A stretch of 64,000 nt of DNA from Trichuris trichiura (GCA_037903355.1 JBAJFE010000011.1:310001-374000); one strand, 5' to 3'; shown: positions 1 to 11,679, numbered from the stretch's first letter. Program-made: numbers and translations. Notes: generated by a model not told the origin, from the sequence alone.

Positions 1-280
1 GCGTAACAGTGCTTACGGTAGATTTTCAAAGTTCTATACATCGGGGCTGATAATGGCATCAGGCATCTGTATACGGCGTCCTTTGCAGAAATGCGTGTCC
101 GGATGCTCCGTGGTATTTGCTCATTGACATTTTGCTACTTAATACATTTAATGGCTTCACCGTAGCTTCAGCCTACGTTAAGGGACGCAGTTCAAGTTCC
201 GTGTCGAGTTTTCGACTTGTAATTGCGCAAGCGTGAAGAAGCTTTTTGCATTGTTTCCACCGAGTTTTTCTTTGCATTAG
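1..280 (+). other. 3' part of the intron inside the PITX homeodomain
   Basis: No homeobox codons can be read here in any frame. The segment ends in a pyrimidine-rich stretch and AG directly before the helix-3 exon, so it is read as intron. Confidence 0.6.
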
Positions 281-913
281 GTGTGGTTCAAGAACCGTCG
301 AGCAAAATGGAGAAAAAGAGAACGACATCTAGTCGCGGAAGTACGGTCGAACATGGCGGTTGGTCATCAATTTGGAACCGGCATGACTATGATGCAAGCA
401 ACTGGTGGCGCCCAACTTGAAGCAGCCGACGTGGCCGGTCACAACTTGTACGCTTGTCCAACGTCCACCTATAGCCGATGGTCTAATGGTGGCACGGTTG
501 GCTGTTCCGGCCAGCCGGTTCGTGTATGTGAGCCTTTGCCGGGCAGAAATGTTGCTTGGGGATGGCCATCGAAAGCAGCACCCCCGCCAATGCTGAGTTC
601 AATTATTGGAGCAACGGGAGGCTCTAGCCGAATCGACTCTGTTTCCACAATGACTAACAGCGGCGGCCTCAACTTTCTACCCACTGGCAATGCCTGTCCT
701 TACGGTATGCAAGCTGGCGCACCATACCCACAGGTGATGCTCAACAATCCACCACGTGAACAAAACTCCATCGCTTTACCCAAAATGAAGCAGTACGGTC
801 AGGGATATGCAGTTGCAGCAGCGGCCGCCGCCGCCAGCATGCTTACAGGCGCGGGAAATTCTTATGCACCTGCTTGTCAGTACGGTACGTCGCCCAACAC
901 AATCCTTCTGTGA
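281..913 (+). CDS. unc-30: PITX/UNC-30-type paired-like homeobox protein, last exon (partial)
   Basis: The exon opens after a clear tttgcattag acceptor and encodes the end of homeodomain helix 3, WFKNRRAKWRKRER, with the Lys-50 residue of bicoid-class homeodomains. The splice site before VWFKNRR is the 46/47 homeodomain intron position known in paired-class genes. The tail is Gly/Ala/Ser-rich with a poly-Ala run, then NSIALPKMKQYGQGYA and PACQY. These line up with the vertebrate PITX OAR motif and its C-terminal CQY ending, though the OAR is degenerate. The stop is TGA at 911-913. PITX proteins are nuclear transcription factors; the C. elegans member UNC-30 specifies GABAergic neurons. The rest of the homeodomain lies upstream of the window. 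A goosecoid or OTX assignment is less likely because of the CQY tail. Confidence 0.82.
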   Translation: MWFKNRRAKWRKRERHLVAEVRSNMAVGHQFGTGMTMMQATGGAQLEAADVAGHNLYACPTSTYSRWSNGGTVGCSGQPVRVCEPLPGRNVAWGWPSKAAPPPMLSSIIGATGGSSRIDSVSTMTNSGGLNFLPTGNACPYGMQAGAPYPQVMLNNPPREQNSIALPKMKQYGQGYAVAAAAAAASMLTGAGNSYAPACQYGTSPNTILL

Positions 914-1314
914 ATGCAAATATCATTGATGGTTGAAAGGCGTTTATTTTTTGTTCTTATCAATCATCCCTTCGTCTTTCCGTCTCAGTTAGTGCTTGTA
1001 TTGCTGTTGCATCAGCGTCGAAACAACTCGTTAGCATAATAGATAGGGAAAACATTGTTGGTTAGCCGCAGCCGTGTTGAAAGCTGCTGCAATGTTCTTT
1101 CGATTGAGAGTGTGTCTCATAATTGTGTTTGCTTTTGTGCGTAGACATATAATTTGTTAAATGATGGCTCATTTATTATCATGAATGAAAGTAATGCATT
1201 CAAGCGTATATTTTACACTGAAGTCAAAAGGACGCATCGATTAATGGGCGAAAAGTATAAGCAGGCAATTACGAGACGCGTCGCGTGATTTGTTGCTTCA
1301 CGGACAGGCTTTTG
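914..1314. other. Convergent intergenic spacer
   Basis: This is about 400 bp between the stop of the PITX exon (+) and the stop of the Cys-rich membrane protein (-). It should hold both 3' UTRs. No further gene was seen. Confidence 0.6.
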
Positions 1315-2274
1315 CTAACTAATGAATCCTTTTTCAGGTACACACAAGTTTTCGTAGCAGAATCCAAATAATCTGCCGGTTTTGCTACTTTCGCAGGCTA
1401 ATAATGAGGTGTTCAAGTGGGGGTTTTTTCGGCCGCACTTATAATTGCAATCTCCGACAGTACACTTGTTTTGAATTTCTTTCCTCAATTTTTTTATCGC
1501 GCCGCAATTTTTTTCTTTTGAAAACATGAAGGGAAACTCCCAAAAACGCAATCCCTTTACGAGTCGCACACCCTTGCAAGGCGTTTCCACACCGTACGGA
1601 ATTGGATTGGTGCATGAATAAAAATCCAACTTAAGCGAATGGGTAGACGGATGCGTGCATTCGGTTGCTTCTTTTCTTATGTTGTCCAGTATTTCCTTAT
1701 CCTTGCTTTTCATGTCCATCGTAATGCAAAGCGTTTTGTCGCCATCGAGCAGTTCCCATCCGCCGGCACTCCTACTTTCCACCAGTTGTTTCACGTTGAA
1801 CTTTTCTTCCGCTTCGAGGCACTGTTGCTTGTAGCAAAATTTGTTCTCCCCGCACGGTAGGCCATCGGGTGTTTTTAATTTGTGATCTTTTCCTTGCTCG
1901 TATTTGACGGTAAATTGCGTTTGGGAAATTTTGAATCTCCAAGTATAACTTCTGCATACAAGGTGATCACAATTCTCCGACAACATCGTGCTTGCGTAAA
2001 AGCACATTGACGCGTTGTTGAGCTTGTTGCAATTTTCCGAAGCGTTCACTAGCGCCTTTATTTTCACATTTGCTTCCGCGGTCAAATACGAAGTGTCAAG
2101 CTCGCTCGATGACAGCGTGCTCACTAGGACTGTCGCAATGATAACAATTACGGACGTGACCGTTGCTGCTACAGCGACTGTTAGCATAACGGTTCGACGA
2201 TCAGTCCTTTTCCCCTTGCTGTGCTTTGTCGGCGAGAGCACTTCATACCGGTGGCCGCCTCCTTCTTCTTCCAT
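1315..2274 (-). CDS. Type II membrane protein with ADAMTS-like Cys-rich module
   Basis: A single-exon 319-aa ORF begins with ATG at 2274. About 28 cytosolic residues are followed by a strong hydrophobic segment (about residues 29-53) and a long Cys-rich ectodomain with several N-glycosylation sites (NAS, NTS). The region C-DHLVC ... PDGLPCGENKFCYKQQCLE (about residues 100-155) has the spacing of the ADAM/ADAMTS cysteine-rich module (C-xLxC ... DGTPCG..KWC..G.CV). A second Cys-rich half ends in a related GFCYENLCV. There is no metalloprotease HExxH motif, so it is not a protease. The type II orientation is inferred from the single N-terminal hydrophobic segment. The ADAMTS similarity is from memory of the motif. 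No function can be assigned beyond a surface or secreted Cys-rich ligand or decoy. Confidence 0.68.
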   Translation of the reverse strand: MEEEGGGHRYEVLSPTKHSKGKRTDRRTVMLTVAVAATVTSVIVIIATVLVSTLSSSELDTSYLTAEANVKIKALVNASENCNKLNNASMCFYASTMLSENCDHLVCRSYTWRFKISQTQFTVKYEQGKDHKLKTPDGLPCGENKFCYKQQCLEAEEKFNVKQLVESRSAGGWELLDGDKTLCITMDMKSKDKEILDNIRKEATECTHPSTHSLKLDFYSCTNPIPYGVETPCKGVRLVKGLRFWEFPFMFSKEKNCGAIKKLRKEIQNKCTVGDCNYKCGRKNPHLNTSLLACESSKTGRLFGFCYENLCVPEKGFIS

Positions 2275-4280
2275 GTTCCCGCAGCGCTCGCAGGAACAAC
2301 GTAAAATGCTTGCGACTGAGCGTCCCAGTCGACTATGAAACTGCGATTTTACATTGTGACCATTTTAAAGTGTTTACGTTACTTTTCGAAACGTTGGAAC
2401 CTGACTATCATTAATTGTTACAATGCGATGCTATTTGGCTGTTTTGTTAGCAGAAATAGCCTATGCGTTATACTACCATGCTAATCTGCCAAATATTAGC
2501 TATGCTAAAGCATGCGCTTGAATTATGTTTGCAATAGAAACATTTTTTTCAAAGGAGCGAGCGCGCCATAATGCGCAGAGACGTTTTGTCGCGTAAGTCG
2601 CAAACCGTATTCTTTACACGATGAAAAGTGCTCACTTGTACAAGAAATAAATGCGTTGATGGATCTGAAAAAATGCGCCTGATAAAGTAGCGCTTGCTCA
2701 GAAAACATACCGTAAGTAATCGAGATTCGACGCGCTGACGTCGTGTCCTTGTGTTACTGTCTGGTAACCTATTGTTGCTGAACACTAAACCGATAAACAG
2801 CGCTCAGCACGCTATTCGAAGGCACATTGCGCTGTTACGTATTCGGGTAAAGTTCGCGCCAAATCGTGTTTGTTGCTTAAGAAAAAGAAAATGGTATTTT
2901 TTTAGTTTGTTAGCAAGCAACTTGAAGGCTTCTCTGTCCACAAGTTACCTTAACAAAATGCAGGTTCTTTTTCAAAAAAAATGTCGACTATTCCGTTCTG
3001 TTCGCATTGACAACCATGATAGTCACAGTGTTCAGCCAGTGAGTAACCCTAAGCAAAAATGTGACTTCATTTTGAGCTTTAGGCTTATGTAACCACAGAA
3101 CGGATAGTTCGTAAAATTACAGTACAACAGTACTTGTCCATGACGGGATTTCGTTACCTTCTTTTACCCAAGCTTAAGCCGCAGTGTAATTTTTATGTTT
3201 AGGCTTAGGCTAAGGAATGCACTCAGCAGAATGGTTTGAATTTTTTTCGAAATCGAACCTGCGTTCTACGGGTTATGATAGGTAGCTTGAGTGGCACTGG
3301 GAAGTCAGAAACAAAGTTGACATTTAAGCAAACCGTTTCGAAAGCCGCGAGTCGCGTGCCTATTAATAATAAGCCTGCTTTTAATGCACTTTTGTTTGTG
3401 AACCTGCGCTTCATTTCTGGTAAAAATAAAATCGTACTCTCGTTTGACAGTCTGTTTAGCTTTTTGTACATTAGCAGACGTGATTTCGGGTAATCTTATG
3501 TTTCAGAAAAGTTTTCGTTGTGGCACCTTCTACATGTCTCTTGGTAACCGTGCCACGAAAATGCCTCGCTCAAAAGGCGAAAATTCTAAATTCGCTTTAA
3601 GAGTTTAACGTGCAAAATTAAGACACGAACGTTCGAAAATGCTTGGTAGACAGTTTTATTGCATGCGAAAATTGATGTTTCCCTTCCTAAACCTGAAAAA
3701 AAGATTACCACGTGAAGAGAATGCAGTTTGAACTTGGATTCAGTTGGTCATGTATTTTTATTAAAATAAAGCCAAGATATCAAGGCTTGCTGATTCGCCT
3801 GATTAGAACAGGTTCAACGAGATCTTTTTGCATGTTTATCGAACTAAAACAAAGCTCGTAATGCAATAGCTAATGACTGGTGTAATTACTCGGTCAGCCC
3901 GTTAGAACGTTAGCTACTATGTATTGTTAACGCGCCTAATCGAAATTGCTTTCTTTGTGCGTGAATTTATGCGAAGAAACCTGGGTGTCGCTTGGTACTG
4001 TAGACGTTGCCGAGAAAATGCTAGTGACTGTTGCCTGTTCAAATTATTGCGTCATTTTCATCGCGTGCAATTCTTTGGGCGGCTGCCTTTTTCTGCTTTC
4101 TTCTTGAATAAAAATGCTCATCCCATGACAGCTACGATGCTCCCATCTGTGATCCTCTACGAGTAGCAGTTAAGCATTTGCATGGTGTTTTATCTTTTGC
4201 CGCCCTTGAGGTGTGTCCCGTTGGCAACGTTTTGGCAAGCAGTTTTGTGCCGAGCAAGATTTCTAGTCTTAGTGCTACAG
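2275..4280. other. Intergenic region and possible 5' part of the primase gene
   Basis: No convincing gene was found. Short ORFs lack family similarity and codon character. The unresolved N-terminal exons of the primase gene (+) may lie here. A short telomere-like motif, ttaggcttaggc, occurs near 3199-3215. Confidence 0.5.
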
Positions 4281-6915
4281 TGCCATGGAAACCTTGATAG
4301 CTTTATGGAACTTTTGTTGCGTTGGCACGGAAGCGAAGGCGCTGATTTTACAATTGAACAGAGTCGCAAAGACGTTTTGTCTCACTTTTTGCTAAGGTGA
4401 GTTTTGTTTCCTTAATTAATCAAATGAGCAGTCACATTGTGCTCAACTCGAAATAAACAGCGGCAATGCTGTTTTGCAGCAAAGTTTGCAGCGTACTGTA
4501 ACATAAGGCTAAGTAAGGCTTTTGGAGTTTTGTGTTGCAAAAGGTTTTAAGTAATGAGCAATATTGCTTTGTAATCGAGTAAAGTAGAACTGCAAGGTAT
4601 AACATTTGCGAGTTTTCACGCTCTGCTACGCTACCGTAAGAATATTCATGTCCATGACTTTTAATCTCTCCATTGTTACTGTCAAACGGTTAATGATTAG
4701 CAGGTATTTATTAATGGAGAGCATAAATTTCATGCAATTTGTCAGGCATTAAGCCTATACGCTGTCTGTTGGTTTGGAAATAGCATTTGTTCCAGGGCAA
4801 ATTGAGGATATTTTTCTTGTTAACGCAAAGTGTTGCTAAGAAAGCTGTTAATAGCACTTTTGCCGATTTATGGTAATGTCTGTAGGATTTGAGCTGTAAG
4901 CTTAGAAATATATATTCTCGTGACAGCTGAACGCGCTGTTATTATTTTTACGGAAGCAATCTTTTTGTTAACAGAGCTGTCAAAGCCAACTTAAAGTAAA
5001 CAGAAGGAAATGCTGAGGTTCTATGCAAATTATTCTTTATTTTGGATGGGTGTTTAGTTAGGTCCAGAAAATCCTGATAACGCGTAAAGCGGTTCTGCTG
5101 TGTTTTTTGATTTCTACCGTTTGAGGTACATTGAAATCGAGCACACTGAGGTCAGACTTTTCGCAACCGTTGTTTATGTCTTTATTAATTTTTTACCGAC
5201 GTAACCCGTTTTTTGAATTTTCAGAAAGTGGGCTACCCAAATAAAGCATTTGTTGTTTGCTTTTTGATCCGATTACTGTTGTCATTAATTCCGTACAGTC
5301 GTGTTAAATACTTATGGTTGCTTTGTGTCCTTTAATAGACTCGCTTTTATTTTGTCTAACCTGAAAGTGTAGTCTAAGCATATGTATTAGTTGAATCATA
5401 GCGATGATGTAACTTTAACAATGGCTGTTTCAGCTTGCTATTGTTCGACGAACAGTGGAGTTGGACATTCTTGCGAAAAGCTGAGTTGGGATTGTTCAAA
5501 CTGCGCATATCTCTTCTAACAAATAAGGAGCTTGTGAAATCGCTGCGTCATCTTTATCGCGATTCGAAATCCTTCGTACATTTGTCTCGTGACTTTTCTG
5601 ACACATTGACGAGGTTGAAACACTTCGGCTTTGATCAGTTCGTTGAAACTTGGCGGACGATGGGAACGAAGTCATTTTCTCCTATTGCTCACCTGCTAGT
5701 ACCATTTACGGCAGTGCTTGAACTTGTATCCCGTCGAATGGTGCGACTTCAGCGTGGTTTAGCTTTTGTAACTGCCGATTGTTTCGACCATGTCATGGCC
5801 TTCTTGTTCACCTCATGTATGGAAATGCGTCGGAATTGTTCTAATACACGCAGGCCCCCTACGCTTGACGAACGCTTGCTATTTATTGCGTCCGAAGTTA
5901 AGGTATGCTTTTCTTTCTTTTTCTGACTTTTCATTTAAATTTGCCAATGCTTAAAAGGCGTTTATCAAGTCAGCTTGTCCCGAGTCGTGCTCGGTTGTTA
6001 GGCCGCTTGGTGGAACCTTTCTGGTTTCGTCGGAACAAGTTGACACACTGCAAAGCATATTGCCTCCGTGTATGCTTCATTTGCATAAGCAACTACGCTC
6101 AAGTCATCGGCTATGTCATCATGCCCGAGTAGGCGTTGAGCCGTTGTTATCGTAATAACGTAAAGGCCGAAAGTTTTCAGATCCAGTATACGTTGTTCCT
6201 GAAAGATATTGGCATGCCTATCGACGAAAGCTTGAAATTTTGGTCCACCGAATTTGGCATCCCGTGTAAAGACTTGAAGTCAAGCTGCAGGCACAACTGG
6301 TCAACTGAAAAACGACGCTACACTTACAACATACTGCATTTGCACGGTCTGGTCGGCAGTCGAAAAAACTACAGTTGTCGTACCTGCGAATCATTGCAGG
6401 TTTCAAAATTCACGGTAAAAAGGTATTCATATTTGTTTTCAGTTGCGTCCATCTTTTAGAGTGATCTGACGTTTTTGGCCAGCGATTGCGGTTGCCCGTT
6501 CAGATATTTTGATGATAAGAAACTGGAACAGTTTCTTCTTTCTTCCTATCCATTGAGTCTCAACCTTATCACATATATCTTAGAAGAAAGAGCACAAGAG
6601 CATTATAACAATAGCTGCCTATTGGTTAAACGGGCTATTTGTACCGCCAATGCTTTACCACCGTCAATTTTATCCGCTGCGCAGTCATTTAGGCGTTCCT
6701 TATCGTGCAATACTTTTCATTCGAAACTTAGCAGTAATTCTAATTTGTCAAATGCGAACTTGGCCGACCGTAAAGCAAGCCTTTGTTCCAATTACGCTGA
6801 AGTCAATAAGTCAATTAGTAGCTTAGGTTTTACAAGCCCGGTAGTCTTTTTTACTGATGTTTTGAGCTCAATTAGCCTCAGCGATTCGGACGTGCAAGAA
6901 TGCATGAATCCTTAG
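4281..6915 (+). CDS. PRIM2: DNA primase large subunit (PRIM2/p58), 5' end unresolved
   Basis: This is the primase subunit that helps PRIM1 and polymerase alpha start RNA-DNA primers in the nucleus. Exons read: about 4281-4396, 5434-5902, 5958-6128, 6181-6399 and 6460-6915. Introns are 1037, 55, 52 and 60 nt, and phases agree throughout. Key matches to PRIM2: SRKDVLSHFLL (human RRRDHISHFIL), the helical middle, LPPCMLHLHKQLR, YTLFLKDIGMPIDESLKFW, and CGCPFRYFDDKKL. All four Fe-S cluster cysteines are present: PPCM, YSCRTC, GCPF and HYNNSC. A Ser-rich tail of about 90 residues follows the Fe-S domain and ends at TAG 6913-6915. The first, roughly 60-residue N-terminal part is not recognised upstream, so the start is uncertain. 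The acceptor at 4280 (ctacag) is the best guess. Confidence 0.85.
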
Positions 6916-8118
6916 TCAGCAATTCTTCTAGTCCTCCATATGACTTCCGTCTATAATCCGCTCCTTATTTTAATACTAAGTTTAACTGTTGATTTGTTTT
7001 TACTAACGTTAATAATACAGCGAGTGAGTTAGTGTTAATAACATAAGTTTACTTGATTTGAATTGCGTTTCTGTACGTCTGCGCAAACGCTCGTCCAGAT
7101 TTAGTGAGATGCTTGCAAGCGTAGCACTTTAAAATGTATGCGTGCTGTACTGTAGGAATGCAGGTTGTAAACAGTACTATTTATTCAGTTAAACAGCTGA
7201 AAGTTCAAGCTACACAGTTGAAATAACTGTGATAAAATTTTTTGGAAGTATACGAATTTTACTTTTAGTCCTCTTTCTTTGATGGTTCGTTAGCATGAAA
7301 GTGATGGAAATCACGGGTAGACGTATTTTCTGTGTCGCGTATACTGTTTCGCTTTTCCAAATTGTACGCCGTGTTGCATTAAATACGTCCAACAGCTTAA
7401 GCCTGTTTGCAGGAAGTCTTGCTTTTCTCGTATTTCATTAATTTATTATTGCTTAAACCAAAGCTGTTTAATTTTTGTTGTTTTCTGCGCGTAAGGAAGC
7501 ATCTTTCACTGCTGTAAGCACTGCACTGCATTTTTTTGCTACCGTAAGTAGCGTATGCACCTGCATATGGAGTAACATCTGCGCAACACACAAATGTTGT
7601 TATGACTCTGAAAAGAAATTTTATCAAGGCAAGATTAAGTTTTTTTGACAGTATAATTGGTTGTCGCTTTTTATGCAGTTTTTCATACAGCTGCTTGAAT
7701 TGTTCGTTCCTCTCTTTTGTTGGCATATTGTCCAATTTTTTGTTGCAGCTAGCTTATGTTGTTTTATTATAGTTTGTCGAAATTACTTTAACAGTTTTAA
7801 GTCAAATTTACCACTACTCTATTATTATTATTATTATTATTTTTCCGTATCCTTGTGGGAGCTGAGTATTTTTTCTATTTAATCCTATTTTACAATTTGT
7901 AGCCGCTGGGTTTACTTTTTTAAGCACAGTGTTTCTGTTTTATTTGTTCATACTGGCTGCTTTCTTTTTCTTACAATATTACGAAGGTATTAAATCGGCT
8001 GGTCACATTGTATTGTGTTACGCTATAATTTTGTCTTTGCGCTTTTACTCAAGAGAATTGGGCATGCGTGCTCGGTTCCACTGTGTTGACTTATTGCTTT
8101 ATTGAATTGGATGTGTAA
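6916..8118. other. Intergenic region
   Basis: AT-rich sequence with no supported gene. ORFs at 7210-7735 (-) and 7661-7882 (+) are short, low-complexity and unlike any family. An ATT microsatellite lies at 7820-7843. Confidence 0.5.
7820..7843. repeat. (ATT)n microsatellite
   Basis: About eight perfect ATT units, followed by T-rich sequence. Confidence 0.9.
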
Positions 8119-8433
8119 TTAGCATCTAAGTTGCCACATTTTCGTAAGAAGCGACTGAATGGCGAGGAAAAGCGCGGGAAAGATGACAGACCAAAAAAGG
8201 GGAATTGCATTTATTTTACCATTTTCGTATTTTACGAGCACTTTTTCTTCAGAAGACGGCTTAAGCTTAGGTGAAGGTTTTATTATTATTTTTTTAAGAC
8301 GATCGTTCCGGAGTTCGAGCGTTCCGCGAAATGGAAGTCGCTGTAAAAACATTCTACTAGCGAAGAAGAGCAGCAGCGACAGTATGCCGCTCGCAACAGG
8401 CAGGATGAAAACGAACAGTAGACAATGGTTTGA
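8119..8433 (-). CDS. Hypothetical small two-TM protein or exon
   Basis: This frame is open for about 100 codons. It encodes a hydrophobic segment (about CLLFVFILPVASGILSLLLF), a basic middle rich in Lys and Pro, and a second hydrophobic segment (PLFWSVIFPALFLAI) before the stop at 8119. No good ATG starts the frame and no clear acceptor was found upstream. It could be an exon of an unseen gene, a decayed gene or chance. The opposite strand is also open (8159-8536). No family is recognised. Confidence 0.2.
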   Translation of the reverse strand, partial: SNHCLLFVFILPVASGILSLLLFFASRMFLQRLPFRGTLELRNDRLKKIIIKPSPKLKPSSEEKVLVKYENGKINAIPLFWSVIFPALFLAIQSLLTKMWQLRC

Positions 8434-8825
8434 GCATCATATAATCGTTTCTTTCGATTTAAGCGCTTCCTTCAATCCCCTAAAACGAGTACTGTATTAC
8501 GGTTTCGTTCAAATGGAAGAATGCAGGTTCAGGTAAGCCATTTTTCCGTGTTACCCAATGCGTAGATAAGAGCTAAGATTATTGTCTCTCACGAGAATAC
8601 ATCCAAAGGGGCAAAGGAAGTAGGGCTATTCCCGTAAGCGTTATTTTAGTAAGTAGCGTTGCTACAGACTATGGTAATTTTTACGAGCGCGAACTGCATT
8701 AGTATTTCTCTAGGAAACGTTAACGAAAAGTTTGATGTATGCTCATTGTAATAAGTTGTTATGGCCATGTATGTAAAAAAGGGATGCCGTGCATTGGAAG
8801 TGTGTTTCATTACGGGAAAAATGGG

Positions 8826-8976
8826 AAACCCGCATTGCAACACAAGTGCGATTGCGAAGGGGGCGGACGAATTGCTTCGTTTAAATTTCAGCCAGCCGGG
8901 CTCTGTGTTTGCTAGGAAGAAACTCTCAAAATTGAATCAAGTGTCACGTGTCGAAGTAGCGTTGGAAAGCACATAA
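8826..8976 (+). pseudogene. Inverted, decayed copy of part of the Ser-rich gene
   Basis: The + strand frame here encodes NPHCNTSAIAKGADE, closely matching PNCNTSAAAKGVDE near the start of the last exon of the Ser-rich gene on the opposite strand (about 10150-10190). Similarity extends weakly downstream (VFARKKLSKL against VTAKAKLFEAL) and is visible in the DNA, for example ttgcaacac against ttgcaatac and gcgaaggg in both. No intact gene surrounds it. It is either a partial inverted duplication or an exon of a diverged paralogue. The ORF closes at 8976. Confidence 0.45.
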
Positions 8977-9581
8977 CGTTTACGGTTAAACGGTATGCCG
9001 TTCAGCTGGCAAGGCGAGATGTACTCAGTGGCTGTTCGCTCCCGCTAAGCGCCCCCGTCCATCCGATTTGACGCTGAATTGTAATTGAGACAAATACATT
9101 TCTTTTATATCTGCTTTTTCTAAGTATTACTCATTGGCCACGTGTCGCTTCAGCCAAAAAAAGAAGTTTCATCAAAACGACGAGCGTAGCTTACCACCCT
9201 TTCAAAAGTAATGCATCTTCGTTGACATCCGTTCGCGTCAAAGTGGTCACCACCGACGAAGTCTGCTTTTGTTCAGCGTCGTTGTCAGTATGCAAATAGA
9301 CAACCCGTCGAGGCTTCACCATTGTTCTACACTGTTCCGATTTGTAGCCGGACGTGTGGTGAACGTCTTGAGAAAGGCTTCGAGTGCTCGAAAATTTGTC
9401 TCAAGAAAAAAAACAGTTTAGCTCAACAAACTTGCGTACATGAGCACCCAGCTTGACCTACTGGCGGGCACGGAAGGTGTCGTGCTGACATCTTGCGTAG
9501 ATAGCGTTAGTTTGGATTCTATCAAAGATTCCAAAAAACTTTTAGCCGACTTCAAGTCACCCTAAAATAATTGACTTTTGA
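8977..9581. other. Intergenic region
   Basis: No gene seen. It probably includes the 3' UTR of the Ser-rich gene that ends at 9582. Confidence 0.5.
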
Positions 9582-11679
9582 TTATGACGTGGTGGATCGA
9601 TTGCTTGGCACCTCTGTAACCGGTTGGGTTTTGGATCGACTATCCCAATGACGTCGATGATTTCGTTGGACCCTTGGTTTCACAGTGACGTCAAACATTT
9701 GAGCCTTTTGCATCAGTGATAGCCGGCTGCGCTCGTCTTCAAATTGCGTCTCGGATGAATAGCCAGTCTCAGGGCTGTCCCTGACTGACGGTTCATCGCC
9801 GACAGACGATTCGGTAACAATGAGCTGAACATTTGGCGTCGAAGAGTAATGGGTCAAAGGATACGATTGGAAACGAGGCGTGGAAGTGCGTTTGTCCAAC
9901 CAAGGCTTGTTGTAGCTTTCGTAGTCGCGGGATTCGAAACGACGTTGGTTGGTACGCTCGTGCGTAAATGAGCTGATCTGCGCGGCGGAATCTTTGTTGC
10001 TCTGCCAAGATGGCCCTTTTGACCGATGGTCGTTCACTGCGGTTCGACTAGAAGAGTTTTTGTCATTTGCAAGAGCCTCAAATAGCTTCGCTTTGGCCGT
10101 GACGTTGCCGCCATGCAGCAGGTCTTCAAGGCGAAACGTCTGCGATTCGTCGACGCCCTTCGCAGCCGCGCTCGTATTGCAATTCGGCAATTCTTCTTCC
10201 TTCTGGTCGTTGTTCAACAAGAAGCTGACGTGCTTTGATTTAAAAGAAAGACTATAAAACAAGTACGCTTATAAAAACAATTTCACCGCGTAATATGAAA
10301 AACAGTAGCAGACATACCGGTTCCTTTCTTGTCTTTCGTTTTGTTGGTCCAAGCCAGCCCCGTTAGACGAGAAGGATAGGTCATCCGAAGAGGCCTCTTG
10401 TACAGTATGATTGCTTACATGATGTTCAGGTTCTGTGTCAACGCTGTCCCGTCTTTGCGACTTTTTCAACTCTTCGCAGGGAGACTTTACGAAAAATGGT
10501 TTAGGCACGAGATAGCTTCCCGCGTTCGTTGATTCACCGTGGCTTTTCGCTGTTCGATCAGTCAGCGTTGAATGCAGCTTGTCAGAGTTAGTTATCTGTG
10601 AGCACCTACTAAGTTGGCGCGTTGGAACCGCACCTACCGGTTCAACCGTCGCGTCTAATGAACAATTAAAGCTACCCACCGAGGAGCGCCAAGCCAAGGA
10701 CGGTTGGTTGGAAAAAACTGACTTGGATTCGACGGAACTTCTCCTACTAAGGGGGTTGACAAGAAAGTTCGACTTTGAGCGACTACCGCTGCTATCAGTC
10801 GTCTTTTTTGGCGACCAGTCCTCGCTTGGTGCCGTCAAGCGATTTGGTACTGTTGAGAAGTGTTGGGCAAAAGTTTTACGCGGTGCATTTGAAAGTCTCT
10901 TATAGGCCAGAGCGGCATCCGCACATTCAACTCGACTTTGAATCTGAGCAGCAGCGGATCTATTCGATGAAAATATATCTGCCACATTCCTGATTTCTCT
11001 GGGCTCCTAAAAAGATCAGAGCGGCAACGTCTACGCGAATGTGTTCCACAGTGGTTAGACTTCTGTCTGCAAATTTTTTTTACCTTATACTCGGTGTGAC
11101 AACACGAAACCAGATGTAAGAATACAGGCAATAACTGGGATTGCGTAAGGAAGAATGCTTACCCGCCAGTTGTCGGTTTGATACGCCCTCTGCGCTGGAT
11201 GGACGCGTACATTTTCAAGACGTACAGCCACAGGCCTCAAGGCGATCGGTTCAAACAATGGATGCCCTGGGTTTACCGTCCAATCGTTGCTTTTCGACTC
11301 TCTCCTTATAGGCGAGAAGGCTGAATTAGGACTGATACGTAGCGTACTCTTCCTTGGACCGGAGGATCGATCGGCTACAGTGCTTGAGCCAGGCACGACG
11401 ATCATGGGAGGCAATCCTCTATGCCGGCTCAACTGGCTAACGGTCGAGAAGTGACTCACCGGTCTATTGTAGCTGATAGACGGTTGGCGCTTGATCACCA
11501 AGTCACGATGGCGATTGTCTGAAAAGAATAAGTCCAATGCCCAACTGGGCACTCTGGTTCCACTGGATGAATGCATATTTCGATTTCCAACAACGACGGT
11601 TCCCCTGTTGGTGGGTGACCTAACGATAGCTTGTTGCATACGGTCGGTTGTTCGCAACTTTAACAAGCCTCTGTTAGCT
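9582..11679 (-). CDS. Ser/Arg-rich protein of unknown family, 5' end incomplete
   Basis: Three exons fit in phase: 11679-11163, 11006-10318 and 10224-9582, with the stop TAA at 9584-9582. Donors are gtaagc and gtatgt; acceptors are ctttttag and cacgtcag. Together they encode about 616 residues rich in Ser, Arg, Asn and Pro and largely disordered-looking. A repeated HFSTV motif occurs in the first and second exons. Two short KAxxF motifs in the last exon, AKAKLFEAL and QKAQMFDV, resemble helical motifs in actin-associated scaffolds, but the family is not identified. The first exon shown starts after a cttgcag acceptor with one leftover base, so at least one upstream exon is missing. It was not found between 11680 and about 12.5 kb. 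Confidence 0.6.

Noticed and set aside
3924..4166. Possible N-terminal primase exon
   Set aside because: The translation does not align with PRIM2 N-terminal sequence; the true exons remain unresolved.
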